A stretch of 64,000 bases of DNA from Spirochaetales bacterium (GTDB taxonomy: Bacteria; Spirochaetota; Spirochaetia; SZUA-6), in contig JALUUM010000001.1 of the NCBI GenBank assembly GCA_027021365.1, positions 124,001 to 188,000 on the forward strand. Reading direction: 5' to 3'. Positions 24,775-33,680 of this stretch are shown here, in pieces (the first letter of the stretch is position 1; the number at the start of each line of letters is the position of its first letter). Under the pieces are notes generated by a model that ran no database searches, was not told the origin of the DNA, and was given only the letters and a program-made list of their open reading frames with translations. The position numbers were made by a program, and so were the translations under genes.

Positions 24775-26367
24775 ATGAAAGGGCTTAAAGGATTTTCAAT
24801 AGTAGTTATTGTGACATTTGTCATTCTAGCCGGATGTAACGAGTATTCCTTCTATCAGGAGCTCGGTGATCCGATACCGGAAGGTGCAACTATTCCCTCG
24901 CTTGGCCTTTCGATTCAACCATCAAGCGCGACGGTCTATATCGGGGAAAAGGTGACATTCTATGCTACGGGTGGCGTTGAACCGTACAGCTATTCCGTCG
25001 TGAACGGCTCCGATGCAACTCTCTACGGCACGATAGATGAGGATACAGGGGTGTATACGGCTCCCCTTGCGGCAATAGATGCTGTTACGGTAAGGGTTAC
25101 GGATAGTGATTCCAATACCAGCGATGCGACTGTAACTGTGATAGATTACCCGGCATTCACGGTTTATCCCACTTCCATGAAGGTATATGAAGGCTTTACA
25201 ATGGAGGTTACAGGCGGTATTCCTCCCTATACCTTTGAGGTTATTGATGGTGGCGGAACGATAGACTCTTCTACCGGTGTCTATGATGCACCGGGGTATT
25301 CGGATACCGTAACCGTGCGTGTGAAGGATTCAGCGGGCAGGCCGGATGAAGTTACTTTCCCTGTAAGGTGGAACAGGGAAACGGTAGATGACGGCTCCGG
25401 GAATGTTGTGGGGTTGTACAGCAGCCTCAAGATGGACAGCAGCGGTAATCCACATATTGCTTACTATGACAGCACAAACGGTAATTTGGATTATGCATAC
25501 TGGAATGGTTCAAGCTGGAATGTAGAGGTTGCCGATAGTACGGGAGATGTGGGGAAGTACTGTTCACTTGCCCTGGATAGCTTGGATGATGCACATGTAA
25601 GTTACTATGATACTGCCGAGGATTTGTATCATATCAAAAGGCAGGGAGGCACCTGGCTTGCACGTGATACAATCACGAGTTCTGGTACCATAAGGGGAAG
25701 ATACTCCTCGATAGCTCTGGATTCTTCCGGTAATTACCATATAAGCTACTTAGTCGATCTTAAGCTTTATTATTATAGTATAGCACAAGGTGAAGTAGAG
25801 GTTGATAACACTTCTGGCGCCGGCTTTTATACATCAATTGCAATAGATAATAATGGGTTTCCTGGAATCAGTTACAGGAATAATACTACCAAAGAGTTAA
25901 AGTACGCTTACTACAATGGTAGTAGCTGGATAAAGCAAACCTTGCCTGTTACAGGGGATACAGGTTACTATACCTCGCTTGCCTTCGACAGCAAGGGAAA
26001 TCCGCATATCAGTTTCTACGATGCCGACAACCAGGATGTCGAGTATATCTCCTACGACGGAACTTCCTGGGGAAATCCCGAGGTAGTAGATACCAATTTG
26101 GGGGACTGTGTAACCGGTGTTTACGGAAACACTTCCCTGGTAATAGACAGCAATGATGTTCCCCATATCGCCTATTACAATGCAAACAAGACGGCTTTAA
26201 TGTATGCATTCAAGGAATCGGACGGAACATGGCATACAGATGTTGTAGACAACAATGGTAACGTTGGTCAGTACCTCTCGATAGCCCTCTATGTAAAAAA
26301 TGGCAGAGAGAGGGTTGCATTTTCCTATTATGATGAAGATAATGGTGCACTGAAATACGCCTATTGA
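24775..26367 (+). CDS. Lipoprotein with two Ig-like domains and a seven-repeat predicted propeller
   Basis: A 530-residue lipoprotein: the signal ends in the lipobox ILAGC, so Cys is lipidated. Two Ig-like beta-sandwich domains follow (about residues 40-205), each with a G-G-x-x-P-Y-x-(F/Y) core. The rest consists of seven repeats of about 45 residues with the pattern Y-x-S-(L/I)-x-(L/I/F)-D-S-x-G-N-x-H-I-(A/S)-Y-Y-D, suggesting a seven-bladed beta-propeller. It is exported and probably surface-exposed, for binding rather than catalysis since no active-site motif is seen. It is translationally close to the predicted barrel protein. Confidence 0.8.
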   Translation: MKGLKGFSIVVIVTFVILAGCNEYSFYQELGDPIPEGATIPSLGLSIQPSSATVYIGEKVTFYATGGVEPYSYSVVNGSDATLYGTIDEDTGVYTAPLAAIDAVTVRVTDSDSNTSDATVTVIDYPAFTVYPTSMKVYEGFTMEVTGGIPPYTFEVIDGGGTIDSSTGVYDAPGYSDTVTVRVKDSAGRPDEVTFPVRWNRETVDDGSGNVVGLYSSLKMDSSGNPHIAYYDSTNGNLDYAYWNGSSWNVEVADSTGDVGKYCSLALDSLDDAHVSYYDTAEDLYHIKRQGGTWLARDTITSSGTIRGRYSSIALDSSGNYHISYLVDLKLYYYSIAQGEVEVDNTSGAGFYTSIAIDNNGFPGISYRNNTTKELKYAYYNGSSWIKQTLPVTGDTGYYTSLAFDSKGNPHISFYDADNQDVEYISYDGTSWGNPEVVDTNLGDCVTGVYGNTSLVIDSNDVPHIAYYNANKTALMYAFKESDGTWHTDVVDNNGNVGQYLSIALYVKNGRERVAFSYYDEDNGALKYAY

Positions 26368-26396
26368 TCTTATCAATTTTTTTGATGGAGTTTCCT

Positions 26397-27416
26397 ATGG
26401 TAAAAATTGCAATTGCAGGTATGGGATTCATGGGTAAGATGCACCTCTCCGTTTATTCCTCGAAGCTTCCCAATGCAGAGGTTGTCGCCCTCTTTGATGT
26501 GCGTAAAGAGGCCTTGGACATAAGAAACCTCGATACCGGCGGAAATATAAAAACCGATGCAAGGCCCTTGAACCTTTCAGATATAAGAAAATACACCGAC
26601 TTTGATACTATGCTTAAAGAGGGAGGTTTCGATTTGGTTGATATCTGCCTTCCGACCTACCTTCATGCTGATATATCGGTAAGGGCAATGGAAGCTGGTT
26701 ACCATGTATTCTGTGAAAAACCCCTTGCTTTAACTGTGGAAGAGGGGGAAAGAATAGTGAATGCTGTTAATAAAACAAAAAGGCTCTTTAGTGTAGGTCA
26801 CTGCTTAAGGTACTGGCCGGCATATATCAATACAAAGAAGCTTATAGATTCGGGCAGATTTGGCAAGGTAAGGTATGCCGAGTTTGCAAGGTTCTCAGAG
26901 GCCCCGGTCTGGACAGCAGGCGGTTGGGTGATGGATGGTAAGAAATCCGGAAATGCGGCCCTTGATCTTCACATACACGATGTGGATTTCATAAGCTTCT
27001 TCTTTGGAAGGCCGGAGGGCGTTTTCTCGAGAGGTGTTTTCGAGAAGGACGGAAGCATCTCCCACATAGCAACGAGCTATTCATACGAAGATAAGGTTGT
27101 GCAGTCGACGGGGGGATGGATATGCAGCGACAGTTTCGGCTTTAACATGAGAGCCCTCTTCGTACTTGAGTTGGCAACGATAGAGCTCGACTTTTCGAAG
27201 AAACCGGTTGTAACGGTGTACCCGCAGGGAGGGGAGAGGTATCCCCTGGAATTGCCCGAGGGAGACGGTTACTACTACGAACTTAAAAGTTTTGTAGATA
27301 GCGTGGAGAAGGGTGAGCCTCTAAATCCAGTTTCGGCAGAGGATGCACTGGAATCGCTAAGGCTCTGCCTGCGCGAAATCGAATCTGCCGGCAGCGGGCG
27401 ATACGTATCAATCTGA
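26397..27416 (+). CDS. Gfo/Idh/MocA-family NAD(P)-dependent oxidoreductase
   Basis: A 339-residue dehydrogenase with a Rossmann fold (KIAIAGMGFMGKMH at the N-terminus) and the GFO/IDH/MocA C-terminal domain. The catalytic lysine is in FCEKPLA and the catalytic region is DLHIHDVDFISFFFG. Such enzymes oxidise or reduce sugars, inositols or their derivatives. The ATG at 26397 is preferred because GGAG lies 7 bases upstream; the longer frame from 26364 overlaps the lipoprotein stop. Convergent with the MATE gene, with a 9-base gap. Confidence 0.92.
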   Translation: MVKIAIAGMGFMGKMHLSVYSSKLPNAEVVALFDVRKEALDIRNLDTGGNIKTDARPLNLSDIRKYTDFDTMLKEGGFDLVDICLPTYLHADISVRAMEAGYHVFCEKPLALTVEEGERIVNAVNKTKRLFSVGHCLRYWPAYINTKKLIDSGRFGKVRYAEFARFSEAPVWTAGGWVMDGKKSGNAALDLHIHDVDFISFFFGRPEGVFSRGVFEKDGSISHIATSYSYEDKVVQSTGGWICSDSFGFNMRALFVLELATIELDFSKKPVVTVYPQGGERYPLELPEGDGYYYELKSFVDSVEKGEPLNPVSAEDALESLRLCLREIESAGSGRYVSI

Positions 27417-27425
27417 TTCTTTAAT

Positions 27426-28793
27426 CTAACCTTCGTGTTCCACCTTTATAAGAAGCCACCTCTTGGAAAGGAAACCTCCTGTAAGGATTAAAGCGTGAAA
27501 GACCTGGTAGAGGGCGAAGCCAAGCCAGGCGCCGTAGATGCCGGTGCCAAGGACCTTTACCGTTAGGAGGGTCGTTCCGAGTATGAAAAGCACATTTGTG
27601 GTGAACTCGGAGAAGAGGACGTACTTTCCCCAGCCGTTGTGGGTGAATATCATTTCGAAGGAGAAGCCCATTATCTCTATAAAGAAAAAGGCGGCAAAGA
27701 AGTGCAGCGCCTTTATCCCCGTAAGGATTGTCGCAGCATCGCCATTGAATATCCTTATCACACTGCCGGGAAAGATCAGGGTAACTCCCATTACAACAAT
27801 TCCTATTACCAGGGCTATCAGTTCACAGGCAAGGATATAGTGGGTTGCATGCTCCTCTTCTCTTCTTCCGAGTGAGTTTCCCACTAGTATTGCCGCTCCT
27901 CTTGCAAGGCCGCCAACTATTGTCTTGTTTATCCTGAAGATGGAAAAGACTATGTGCGTAACTGCGAGGTAGATGGCTCCGATGTTACCTATAATCGATT
28001 CATAGATCAGTATTATGGCGAGTGCAAAGAAGTTCTGTATCATTACGGGAAGGGAAAACCTTACTATGCCCCAGAGAAGCTCCGGTTTCAGTTTTCTTCT
28101 TTTGAGTGCATGGTACCGTTTCATTTCACGGGAAAGTGCGATGTAGAGTATCAGGTATATGAACCCGATGCTCTGCGCAAGAATCGTACCGAGGGCAGCT
28201 CCCCTTATTCCCATTGCGGGAAAGCCTAATTTCCCGAATATCAGGATGTAGTTGAACAGTATGTTCAGGAGGTCGGAGCTCAGAGTTGCAACCATTATCA
28301 CGGATGTGCGATTCACGGCGGAGAGAAAGCCGGTCATCGATGCATAGAGGCCAACGAGGGGGAAAACCCACCTGATGATGTTTATGTATGAAAGAGCCAG
28401 TGCTATGAGTTTTTGGTCCTTAAGGAGAAGCGTGAGAAGGGGTTTTGAAAAGAATGCAAGGAAGAAACTTGTCAATCCGAATGCGATTCCCACCGAGAAG
28501 GAGTGAAGCAGGATCTCCCCCGTTGCAGGAGAGAGTGAACTGTCCAATGTTTCTCTTCCGTAGCGTCTCGAGGCTATCGTCTGTGTTCCTACCGTTATCG
28601 GCCATGCCAGGACGAAGAAGATCGAAGTGAGAAGCCCTGCTATTGCAATTGCAGCGAGGGATTCGGTTCCAAGTCTCCCCACCATTATCGTGTCCGCCAG
28701 TTGGAGGAAGTAACCGGAGAGGCTTCCTGCAAGCAGAGGTGTCCCGAGTTTCAATATACTCTTAAGGTCATTCTTCAGGCTGTATCGAATCAT
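27426..28793 (-). CDS. MATE-family multidrug/solute exporter
   Basis: A 455-residue inner-membrane antiporter of the MATE/NorM family, with 12 predicted helices in two related halves. The diagnostic N-terminal block LGTPLLAGSLSGYFLQLADTIMVGRLG is present, written here only as its family hallmark (P and DTIMVG). It would expel cationic compounds using a Na+ or H+ gradient. No SD sequence is strong; the start at 28793 gives the expected N-terminus. It ends against the Gfo/Idh/MocA gene and stands alone. Confidence 0.9.
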   Translation of the reverse strand: MIRYSLKNDLKSILKLGTPLLAGSLSGYFLQLADTIMVGRLGTESLAAIAIAGLLTSIFFVLAWPITVGTQTIASRRYGRETLDSSLSPATGEILLHSFSVGIAFGLTSFFLAFFSKPLLTLLLKDQKLIALALSYINIIRWVFPLVGLYASMTGFLSAVNRTSVIMVATLSSDLLNILFNYILIFGKLGFPAMGIRGAALGTILAQSIGFIYLILYIALSREMKRYHALKRRKLKPELLWGIVRFSLPVMIQNFFALAIILIYESIIGNIGAIYLAVTHIVFSIFRINKTIVGGLARGAAILVGNSLGRREEEHATHYILACELIALVIGIVVMGVTLIFPGSVIRIFNGDAATILTGIKALHFFAAFFFIEIMGFSFEMIFTHNGWGKYVLFSEFTTNVLFILGTTLLTVKVLGTGIYGAWLGFALYQVFHALILTGGFLSKRWLLIKVEHEG

Positions 28794-28836
28794 TTTTTAA
28801 GGCTGTTTCCTGCCAGGCTCTATCCTACAGGAAAGA

Positions 28837-29718
28837 TCAAGCTATTTCCAGCTCATAATGGCTGCCTGCGGAGAGAAATTCGGCTCTGCCTTTTAGGGCG
28901 GCATTTATTGCACAACCTGCCTTGAATCCGGTACAGTGCCCGTGGAGGACCCTTAGCCCCTTGAATTGTTCGAGATACTCGGTAACCATATTGATTCTTG
29001 CCTCCCCTGAACCTATGAGGTGCATCCCGCCGATTATGTATCTTACCTTGTGGCCCGGAAAGATTTTTCCTACATATTCCACCGTGTTCAAGACCCCCGC
29101 GTGGCAGCAGCCCAGAATAACTGCAATTTCCTCCTTCCCTGCTACAATAAGAGCCTGGTCGTCCGGAATGAAGTCCCTGATTGTCAGGCTGCTGTCTGTA
29201 AAGGTACTGCCACTTTGCATTTCGAAATTATTTTCTCTGGGGATTTCGCCTGTAAGCCAGAGGTTGTCTGCTATTCTTATGCTTTCCCTGTTGGTTACAA
29301 GGCGATCCTTTAGTTTTGTCATTTGAATGAGTGTTTTTTCGTCAAAGCCTATTTTTCTTATGCCCCTATCACTTACCTCGATTTTCTTAAGGATGCTCTC
29401 CGGAATTCCCCGTTTCGATGAGCTGAAGGATTGTCTTAATGCCTTGGGATGAGCATATATCTTTGCCCTCTTGTTGTATTTGAGGAAAAAGGGGACACCT
29501 CCCGTGTGGTCATAGTGGTTGTGTGAAAGGACGAGAGTATCTACACTGCCTGGGTCTATATCCAAGAGACTGGCATTTTGCATGAACAGGTCGCTCTGGC
29601 CCGTATCGAAGAGGAGATTATGACCGGGTAGGCCTATATGGAGGGAGAGTCCGTGCTCTCCCTTCAATCTTTCAATGGCGACAAAATCATTTACAAGAAC
29701 ATCTACCGTGATTTTGAT
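28837..29718 (-). CDS. Metallo-beta-lactamase-fold hydrolase (COG1237 type, apparent AUC start)
   Basis: A 293-residue MBL-fold protein of the COG1237 group (related to a beta-ribofuranosylaminobenzene phosphate synthase of methanopterin-type pathways). The metal-binding motif HxHxDH is in LVLSHNHYDHTGG, with later ligands in GCCHAGV and HGHCTG. A start at TTG 29667 would remove the family's first beta-strand. The frame continues upstream as IKITVDVLVNDF to a good AAGGAG, but contains no ATG, GTG or TTG; ATC at 29716-29718 lies 8 bases after that SD. An AUC start is likely. It is downstream of the zinc-ribbon and ferredoxin genes. Confidence 0.8.
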   Translation of the reverse strand: MKITVDVLVNDFVAIERLKGEHGLSLHIGLPGHNLLFDTGQSDLFMQNASLLDIDPGSVDTLVLSHNHYDHTGGVPFFLKYNKRAKIYAHPKALRQSFSSSKRGIPESILKKIEVSDRGIRKIGFDEKTLIQMTKLKDRLVTNRESIRIADNLWLTGEIPRENNFEMQSGSTFTDSSLTIRDFIPDDQALIVAGKEEIAVILGCCHAGVLNTVEYVGKIFPGHKVRYIIGGMHLIGSGEARINMVTEYLEQFKGLRVLHGHCTGFKAGCAINAALKGRAEFLSAGSHYELEIA

Positions 29719-29761
29719 TTTACAGGCTCCTTCTTTTTCAGGCTGATCTATACTTCCTGTT

Positions 29762-29917
29762 TTATACCTGCCTTGTCATTCTTGTCCCGCATTTGGGACA
29801 CTTCATCTGATTGCAGGGTGTGCCTCGCCTGTGCGGAAGGGTTTCCCCGCAGTTGGGGCAGACACAGTTTCCGCCAGGTCCCAGGCCTGCGCCTCCTCCC
29901 ATTCCTCTTCCTTTCAT
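29762..29917 (-). CDS. 51-residue glycine-rich zinc-ribbon protein
   Basis: A very small protein: MKGRGMGGGAGLGPGG, then CVCPNC, a linker, and KCPKCGTRM. The four-cysteine zinc ribbon and glycine-rich head resemble the short proteins found next to Mrp/NifX-like iron-molybdenum-cofactor-type proteins and 4Fe-4S ferredoxins. GGAGGTGA lies 5 bases before the ATG at 29917. It lies between the ferredoxin and metallo-hydrolase genes, all on the minus strand. Confidence 0.85.
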   Translation of the reverse strand: MKGRGMGGGAGLGPGGNCVCPNCGETLPHRRGTPCNQMKCPKCGTRMTRQV

Positions 29918-30087
29918 GATATTCACCTCCCCCCAAGAAGTGGATTAAAAATTGTATCGCCCTATAACAATGTTTTCAATATATTCAATATTTTTCAAAT
30001 TTTTCAAAGGTCACCGGTATGTACCGGATGGTGTTCCCTGGTGTCATTTTCAAGGTCATCTTATTAGGTCACCTTTTTAGGACGACT

Positions 30088-30471
30088 TCAAACAACCCCG
30101 CCTGCCAAACGTGTCGTCTGTGGCTCTTCCCAGAAGAGGGCCTTCGTGGGACACGAGGGTATGCAGATTCCGCAGCTTCTGCATATCGAATAATCGATGA
30201 AAGCCTTTCTATCCTCACCCCTCTTGATGGCGTTGAATGGGCATGCCTTAAGGCAGAGCATGCAACCGGAACATTCCTCCTTTGTTATGGTGACCTTAGG
30301 CACTATTCTTTGAGTTGTTGCTCTCTCGATTTCGTAGCCCCTACTTAAGCCCATGCCGTAACCATGTCCCACACCTAAACCCTTGCCTGGTCTCATACCA
30401 TGGCCTCTGCCGTGAGCATGTTCCAGGCCAATCCCTCTGCCATTTTTCCTATCCGAGTTATTTTCGTTCAT
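30088..30471 (-). CDS. 2[4Fe-4S] ferredoxin with Gly/His/Arg-rich N-terminus
   Basis: A 127-residue cytoplasmic protein. Two complete 4Fe-4S motifs lie in the C-terminal half: CSGCMLCLKACP and CRSCGICIPSCP. The N-terminal half is rich in Gly, His, Met and Arg (GLEHAHGRGHGMRPGKG), a possible metal-binding tail seen in proteins around MBL/zinc-ribbon/Mrp clusters. It probably passes electrons or clusters in the same process as the downstream zinc-ribbon and metallo-hydrolase proteins. No partner oxidoreductase is adjacent except the divergent Fe-S aldo/keto reductase. Confidence 0.87.
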   Translation of the reverse strand: MNENNSDRKNGRGIGLEHAHGRGHGMRPGKGLGVGHGYGMGLSRGYEIERATTQRIVPKVTITKEECSGCMLCLKACPFNAIKRGEDRKAFIDYSICRSCGICIPSCPTKALFWEEPQTTRLAGGVV

Positions 30472-30608
30472 TGTCGAACCCGCCTTGAATGTTTGAAATT
30501 TTGGAAACTGTTAATAATTCTACTAATAATATATAAAAATTATTTTATATAGTACAGCCTTGTACAGCCATTAATCGTAAAGTTGTCTGAAATCACCCTG
30601 ATCTGCCA

Positions 30609-30636
30609 TTGACCAAGGATATTTAAAATTTATATT
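30609..30636 (+). promoter_or_regulatory. Promoter giving a probably leaderless aldo/keto reductase mRNA
   Basis: TTGACC (30609-30614) and TATATT (30631-30636) are 16 bases apart; TATTAT at 30633 with an 18-base spacer is the alternative. The ATG at 30644 lies exactly 7 bases after TATATT, so transcription should begin at the start codon. No SD sequence precedes the ATG. Confidence 0.55.
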
Positions 30637-30643
30637 ATGATTC

Positions 30644-31825
30644 ATGATATACAGGAAACACGGGAAAACAGGTAAAAAGCTCTCGATAGTCGGTTTCGGT
30701 GGTATGAGGTTCAAGAATATCGATGACAGGGAGAGCTGTGTGGAGATGATTCTGGAAGCCGCCCGGCTTGGTATAAACTACTTCGATACCGCGCCAAAGT
30801 ACTTCGGGACGAAGAGCGAAGAAACCTTTGGCGAGGCTTTCAGAATATTCAGGAAAGAAAAGATTCCCTTCTACTGTTCCACCAAGACATTTGAAACGAA
30901 GGAAAGTGCCATAAGGAGAGAGCTGGATTCCCAGCTTGAGAGACTGGGAGTGGAGACTATCGATTTTTATCATATCTGGTCTGTAACCAGCCTTGAAAAC
31001 TGGCGGCAGCGAAAGAGGGACGGGATACTGGATACCTTCAGGAAGCTCAAGGAGGAAGGTCTTATAAGGCACATATGCGTATCGAGCCACCTGATAGGTG
31101 ATGAGATAAAAGAGCTTTTGGATGAAAACGTATTCGAGGCTGTTCTCTTTGGGTATTCAGCCTATAACTTCTCCGTGAGACAGAAGGCTTTCGAGGCCAT
31201 TACGAAGCATGATATAGGCTGCGTTGTCATGAATCCTCTGGGCGGAGGTATCATTCCGCGGCACCCCGAGATGTTCGGGTTTCTACTACGCGGCAAGGAT
31301 CAACCTGAGAATCGATTTGGGAATCGGTCTGTAGAGCAACCCGGAAATCGAGCTGAGAATCCACCTGCATATGACGATCCTACAGGGAAGGCGATCGTTG
31401 AAGCTGCTCTTCACTTCATATTCTCTCACAGAAGAATAACCACTGCATTGGTTGGTTTCGGAACAATCAAAGAAATCCACGATGCGGTACATGCTGTTGA
31501 TACATTTGCCGTAAGGCAGGGGGAGGATGTCGAGCCCGAAATCGAAGAGATGAAAACTGCTGTAACCGGTACCTTCGGTACCCTCTGTACGGGTTGTCAG
31601 TACTGCGACGACTGCCCTGTCGAGATTCCGATACCGAAATTCATGGAAGCCTACAACCATAAGCTCCTCTATGGCAAAGACGAAGCGTTATTTAACAGGC
31701 TGAAATGGCACTGGGACATACCCCGGGAGCTGGCCGGAATCTGCACGGAGTGCGGCCAGTGTGAAGAGGTGTGTACTCAGCATATACCGATAATCGACAG
31801 GCTGAAAGAGATAGCTTCTATCTGA
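30644..31825 (+). CDS. Aldo/keto reductase with C-terminal 4Fe-4S clusters
   Basis: A 393-residue cytoplasmic protein. Residues 1-300 form an AKR TIM barrel: catalytic Asp/Tyr in NYFDTAPKYFG, Lys in STKTFE and His in DFYHIWS. The C-terminus has ferredoxin-like motifs CTGCQYCDDCP and CTECGQCEEVCTQ, as in the COG1453 group of iron-sulfur AKRs. An insert near residues 215-240 (ENRFGNRSVEQPGNRAENP) is repetitive and looks like local duplication. The gene has no SD sequence and a promoter immediately upstream. The physiological substrate of the Fe-S AKRs is not known. Confidence 0.9.
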   Translation: MIYRKHGKTGKKLSIVGFGGMRFKNIDDRESCVEMILEAARLGINYFDTAPKYFGTKSEETFGEAFRIFRKEKIPFYCSTKTFETKESAIRRELDSQLERLGVETIDFYHIWSVTSLENWRQRKRDGILDTFRKLKEEGLIRHICVSSHLIGDEIKELLDENVFEAVLFGYSAYNFSVRQKAFEAITKHDIGCVVMNPLGGGIIPRHPEMFGFLLRGKDQPENRFGNRSVEQPGNRAENPPAYDDPTGKAIVEAALHFIFSHRRITTALVGFGTIKEIHDAVHAVDTFAVRQGEDVEPEIEEMKTAVTGTFGTLCTGCQYCDDCPVEIPIPKFMEAYNHKLLYGKDEALFNRLKWHWDIPRELAGICTECGQCEEVCTQHIPIIDRLKEIASI

Positions 31826-31852
31826 ATCTCCTGTATTTTGCCCAAATATGAC

Positions 31853-31881
31853 TTGTTTATAAATACCAGATAACATAAAAT
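31853..31881 (+). promoter_or_regulatory. Promoter for the 5'-nucleotidase gene
   Basis: TTGTTT (31853-31858) and TAAAAT (31876-31881) are 17 bases apart. AAGGAGG follows at 31897-31903, before the ATG at 31909. Confidence 0.55.
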
Positions 31882-31908
31882 ATAAAAAAACTTTTTAAGG
31901 AGGTTTGT

Positions 31909-33552
31909 ATGAGAAAGTCCAGATTTTTCGGTCTCATTGCTTTTCTCGTACTCGTTTCTGCCTTTTTCTTTGCCGCCTTCAACGTGGCAGCAACTGGGCA
32001 GTTTGAGAAGAGGCTGACGATCCTTACAACGGCTGACCTACAGAGCCAGGTGACAGAATTTCAGACCAAGGTCAGGATAAACGGGCAGAAGGTCAAGAAG
32101 ACCGTTGGAGGAATCCCGAGAATAGGGTACTTCGTGAAGAAGATGAAGGAGGAGAAAGGTAGCGTTATCTTTCTCACCTCCGGTGATGATTTCATAGGTC
32201 CCTACTTCAGGGCCTTTCATGGGATTCCCGAAACCCTTTTCTGGGACCAGATTGCAGATGCATGGACACTCGGCAACCATGAATTCGACCTTGGCCCCTC
32301 AGTCCTTGGAGAGGCTCTCACCTATGCCACCATTCCCGTTCTCGGTGCCAACCTCGATGTCTCGAAGGAGCCGGCACTGGCAGGGAAGATTCTCCCCTTT
32401 ACCGTGAAAGAGCTCTACGGAGTAAAGGTAGGAATATTCGGCCTCATTACTCCGAATCTCGGCATGATTACCAACCTCGGTGATAAGGTGAAGGTGAAAA
32501 CCGATGTGGTCTCAGTTGCACGCAACATGGTGAATACTCTGGACAATATGGGGGTGGATCTCGTAGTGGCACTTACACACCTTGGCCTGGATGCAGATAG
32601 GGACCTTGCCAGCAAGGTAAACGGGATAGATGTCATTGTCGGAGGACACTCGCATCTCCTAATGAAGGAAGCGGAAGAGGTAACCAACCCCGATGGGGGC
32701 AGGACAATCATAGTTCAGGATGGTGCGAGGGCAGCGTATATAGGGGAGCTTGACCTCGAAATCGGAAACCAAGGTGTCACATCATACAAGTGGAGTCTGC
32801 ACCTTCTGGACAGCAGTGTGGCAAAAGATCCCGTGCTGGAAAAGATGGTTTCTTTGAGTATCGCAATGCTTCCTCCGCCTAAAGCAGTGGGTAAGAGCCT
32901 CGTGGACCTCGATGCAAGAAAGAGCACGGTGAGGTACAGAGAGGCTGCAATAGGTAACCTCTTTACCGATTCGGCAAGGGAGAAGTTTAATATCGATATA
33001 GCTGTTGCCAACGGAGGAGGAATAAGGGGAGACAAGATATATCCTGCAGGTGAAATAACGACAAAGACACTTCAGGAAATGCATCCCTTTGGTAATACCA
33101 TTGTTATTGCAAAGCTGACAGGGGCACAGGTGAAAGAGGTACTTGAAAGGGGAGCAGCAGCCCTTAAGGGACCCAACGACACGAGAAGCCAGTCCGAGAT
33201 GCCTCCTTCCGGGGCATTCCTGCAGGTTTCCGGCGTGACCTTTACGATTGACCTTTCGGCCAAACCCCAGCAGCTCGACTCCGAGTCGAAGCCCACAAGG
33301 ATTGCCGTTCATGGAAACCGCGTGAAGGATATAATGGTTGGCGGGAAACCTCTGGATATGAACAAGGTTTACACCCTCGGGATTGGCAGCTTCAATGCAG
33401 CCGGTGGAGACGGATACATAATGATAAAGAACCTTCCGGCAAGCTTAAAGTATGATACCGCAATTACCATACCTGAGATACTGGAGGAGTACATAAGAAA
33501 CCATTCACCCATAGCACCAAAGGTAGAAGGAAGGATAAAAATAGTGAAATAG
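31909..33552 (+). CDS. Exported 5'-nucleotidase/UshA-family phosphoesterase
   Basis: A 547-residue periplasmic protein: signal peptide to about residue 30, then a calcineurin-like metallophosphoesterase domain and a 5'-nucleotidase C-terminal domain (NGGGIRGD, SFNAAGGDGY). Metal motifs TSGDDFIGPYF, LGNHEFDLG, THLG and VGGHSH are intact. The first motif, normally D-x-H, reads TTADLQSQ with Gln in place of His. It would dephosphorylate nucleotides outside the cell, giving nucleosides for the BMP importer encoded at 15-19.7 kb (inference). A rho-independent terminator follows. Confidence 0.9.
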   Translation: MRKSRFFGLIAFLVLVSAFFFAAFNVAATGQFEKRLTILTTADLQSQVTEFQTKVRINGQKVKKTVGGIPRIGYFVKKMKEEKGSVIFLTSGDDFIGPYFRAFHGIPETLFWDQIADAWTLGNHEFDLGPSVLGEALTYATIPVLGANLDVSKEPALAGKILPFTVKELYGVKVGIFGLITPNLGMITNLGDKVKVKTDVVSVARNMVNTLDNMGVDLVVALTHLGLDADRDLASKVNGIDVIVGGHSHLLMKEAEEVTNPDGGRTIIVQDGARAAYIGELDLEIGNQGVTSYKWSLHLLDSSVAKDPVLEKMVSLSIAMLPPPKAVGKSLVDLDARKSTVRYREAAIGNLFTDSAREKFNIDIAVANGGGIRGDKIYPAGEITTKTLQEMHPFGNTIVIAKLTGAQVKEVLERGAAALKGPNDTRSQSEMPPSGAFLQVSGVTFTIDLSAKPQQLDSESKPTRIAVHGNRVKDIMVGGKPLDMNKVYTLGIGSFNAAGGDGYIMIKNLPASLKYDTAITIPEILEEYIRNHSPIAPKVEGRIKIVK

Positions 33553-33617
33553 CACAAAAAGGAAGGTTTTAAAAAGACCAATTGTAGAGATTGTAGAGAA
33601 ACCGGTTTTTAAAAGAT

Positions 33618-33670
33618 ATCCCCGGTCAGTATACCTTGACTTACAGGGTAATGTTGGCCGGGGATTTTTT
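33618..33670 (+). terminator. Rho-independent terminator after the 5'-nucleotidase gene
   Basis: ATCCCCGG and neighbouring bases from 33618 pair with CCGGGGAT ending at 33665, about 15 bp including G-U pairs, followed by a T-run to 33670. Confidence 0.85.
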
Positions 33671-33680
33671 CATAGCGACC

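Noticed and set aside
29748..29936. Arg-rich 62-residue open frame
   Set aside because: It is a shadow frame of the real 51-residue zinc-ribbon gene at 29762-29917, which has an SD sequence and a CxxC pattern.
30552..30565. GTACA-N4-TGTAC as a third importer operator
   Set aside because: Spacer is 4 instead of 3 bases and it lies before an unrelated reductase gene; part of a TRGTACAGCC direct repeat.
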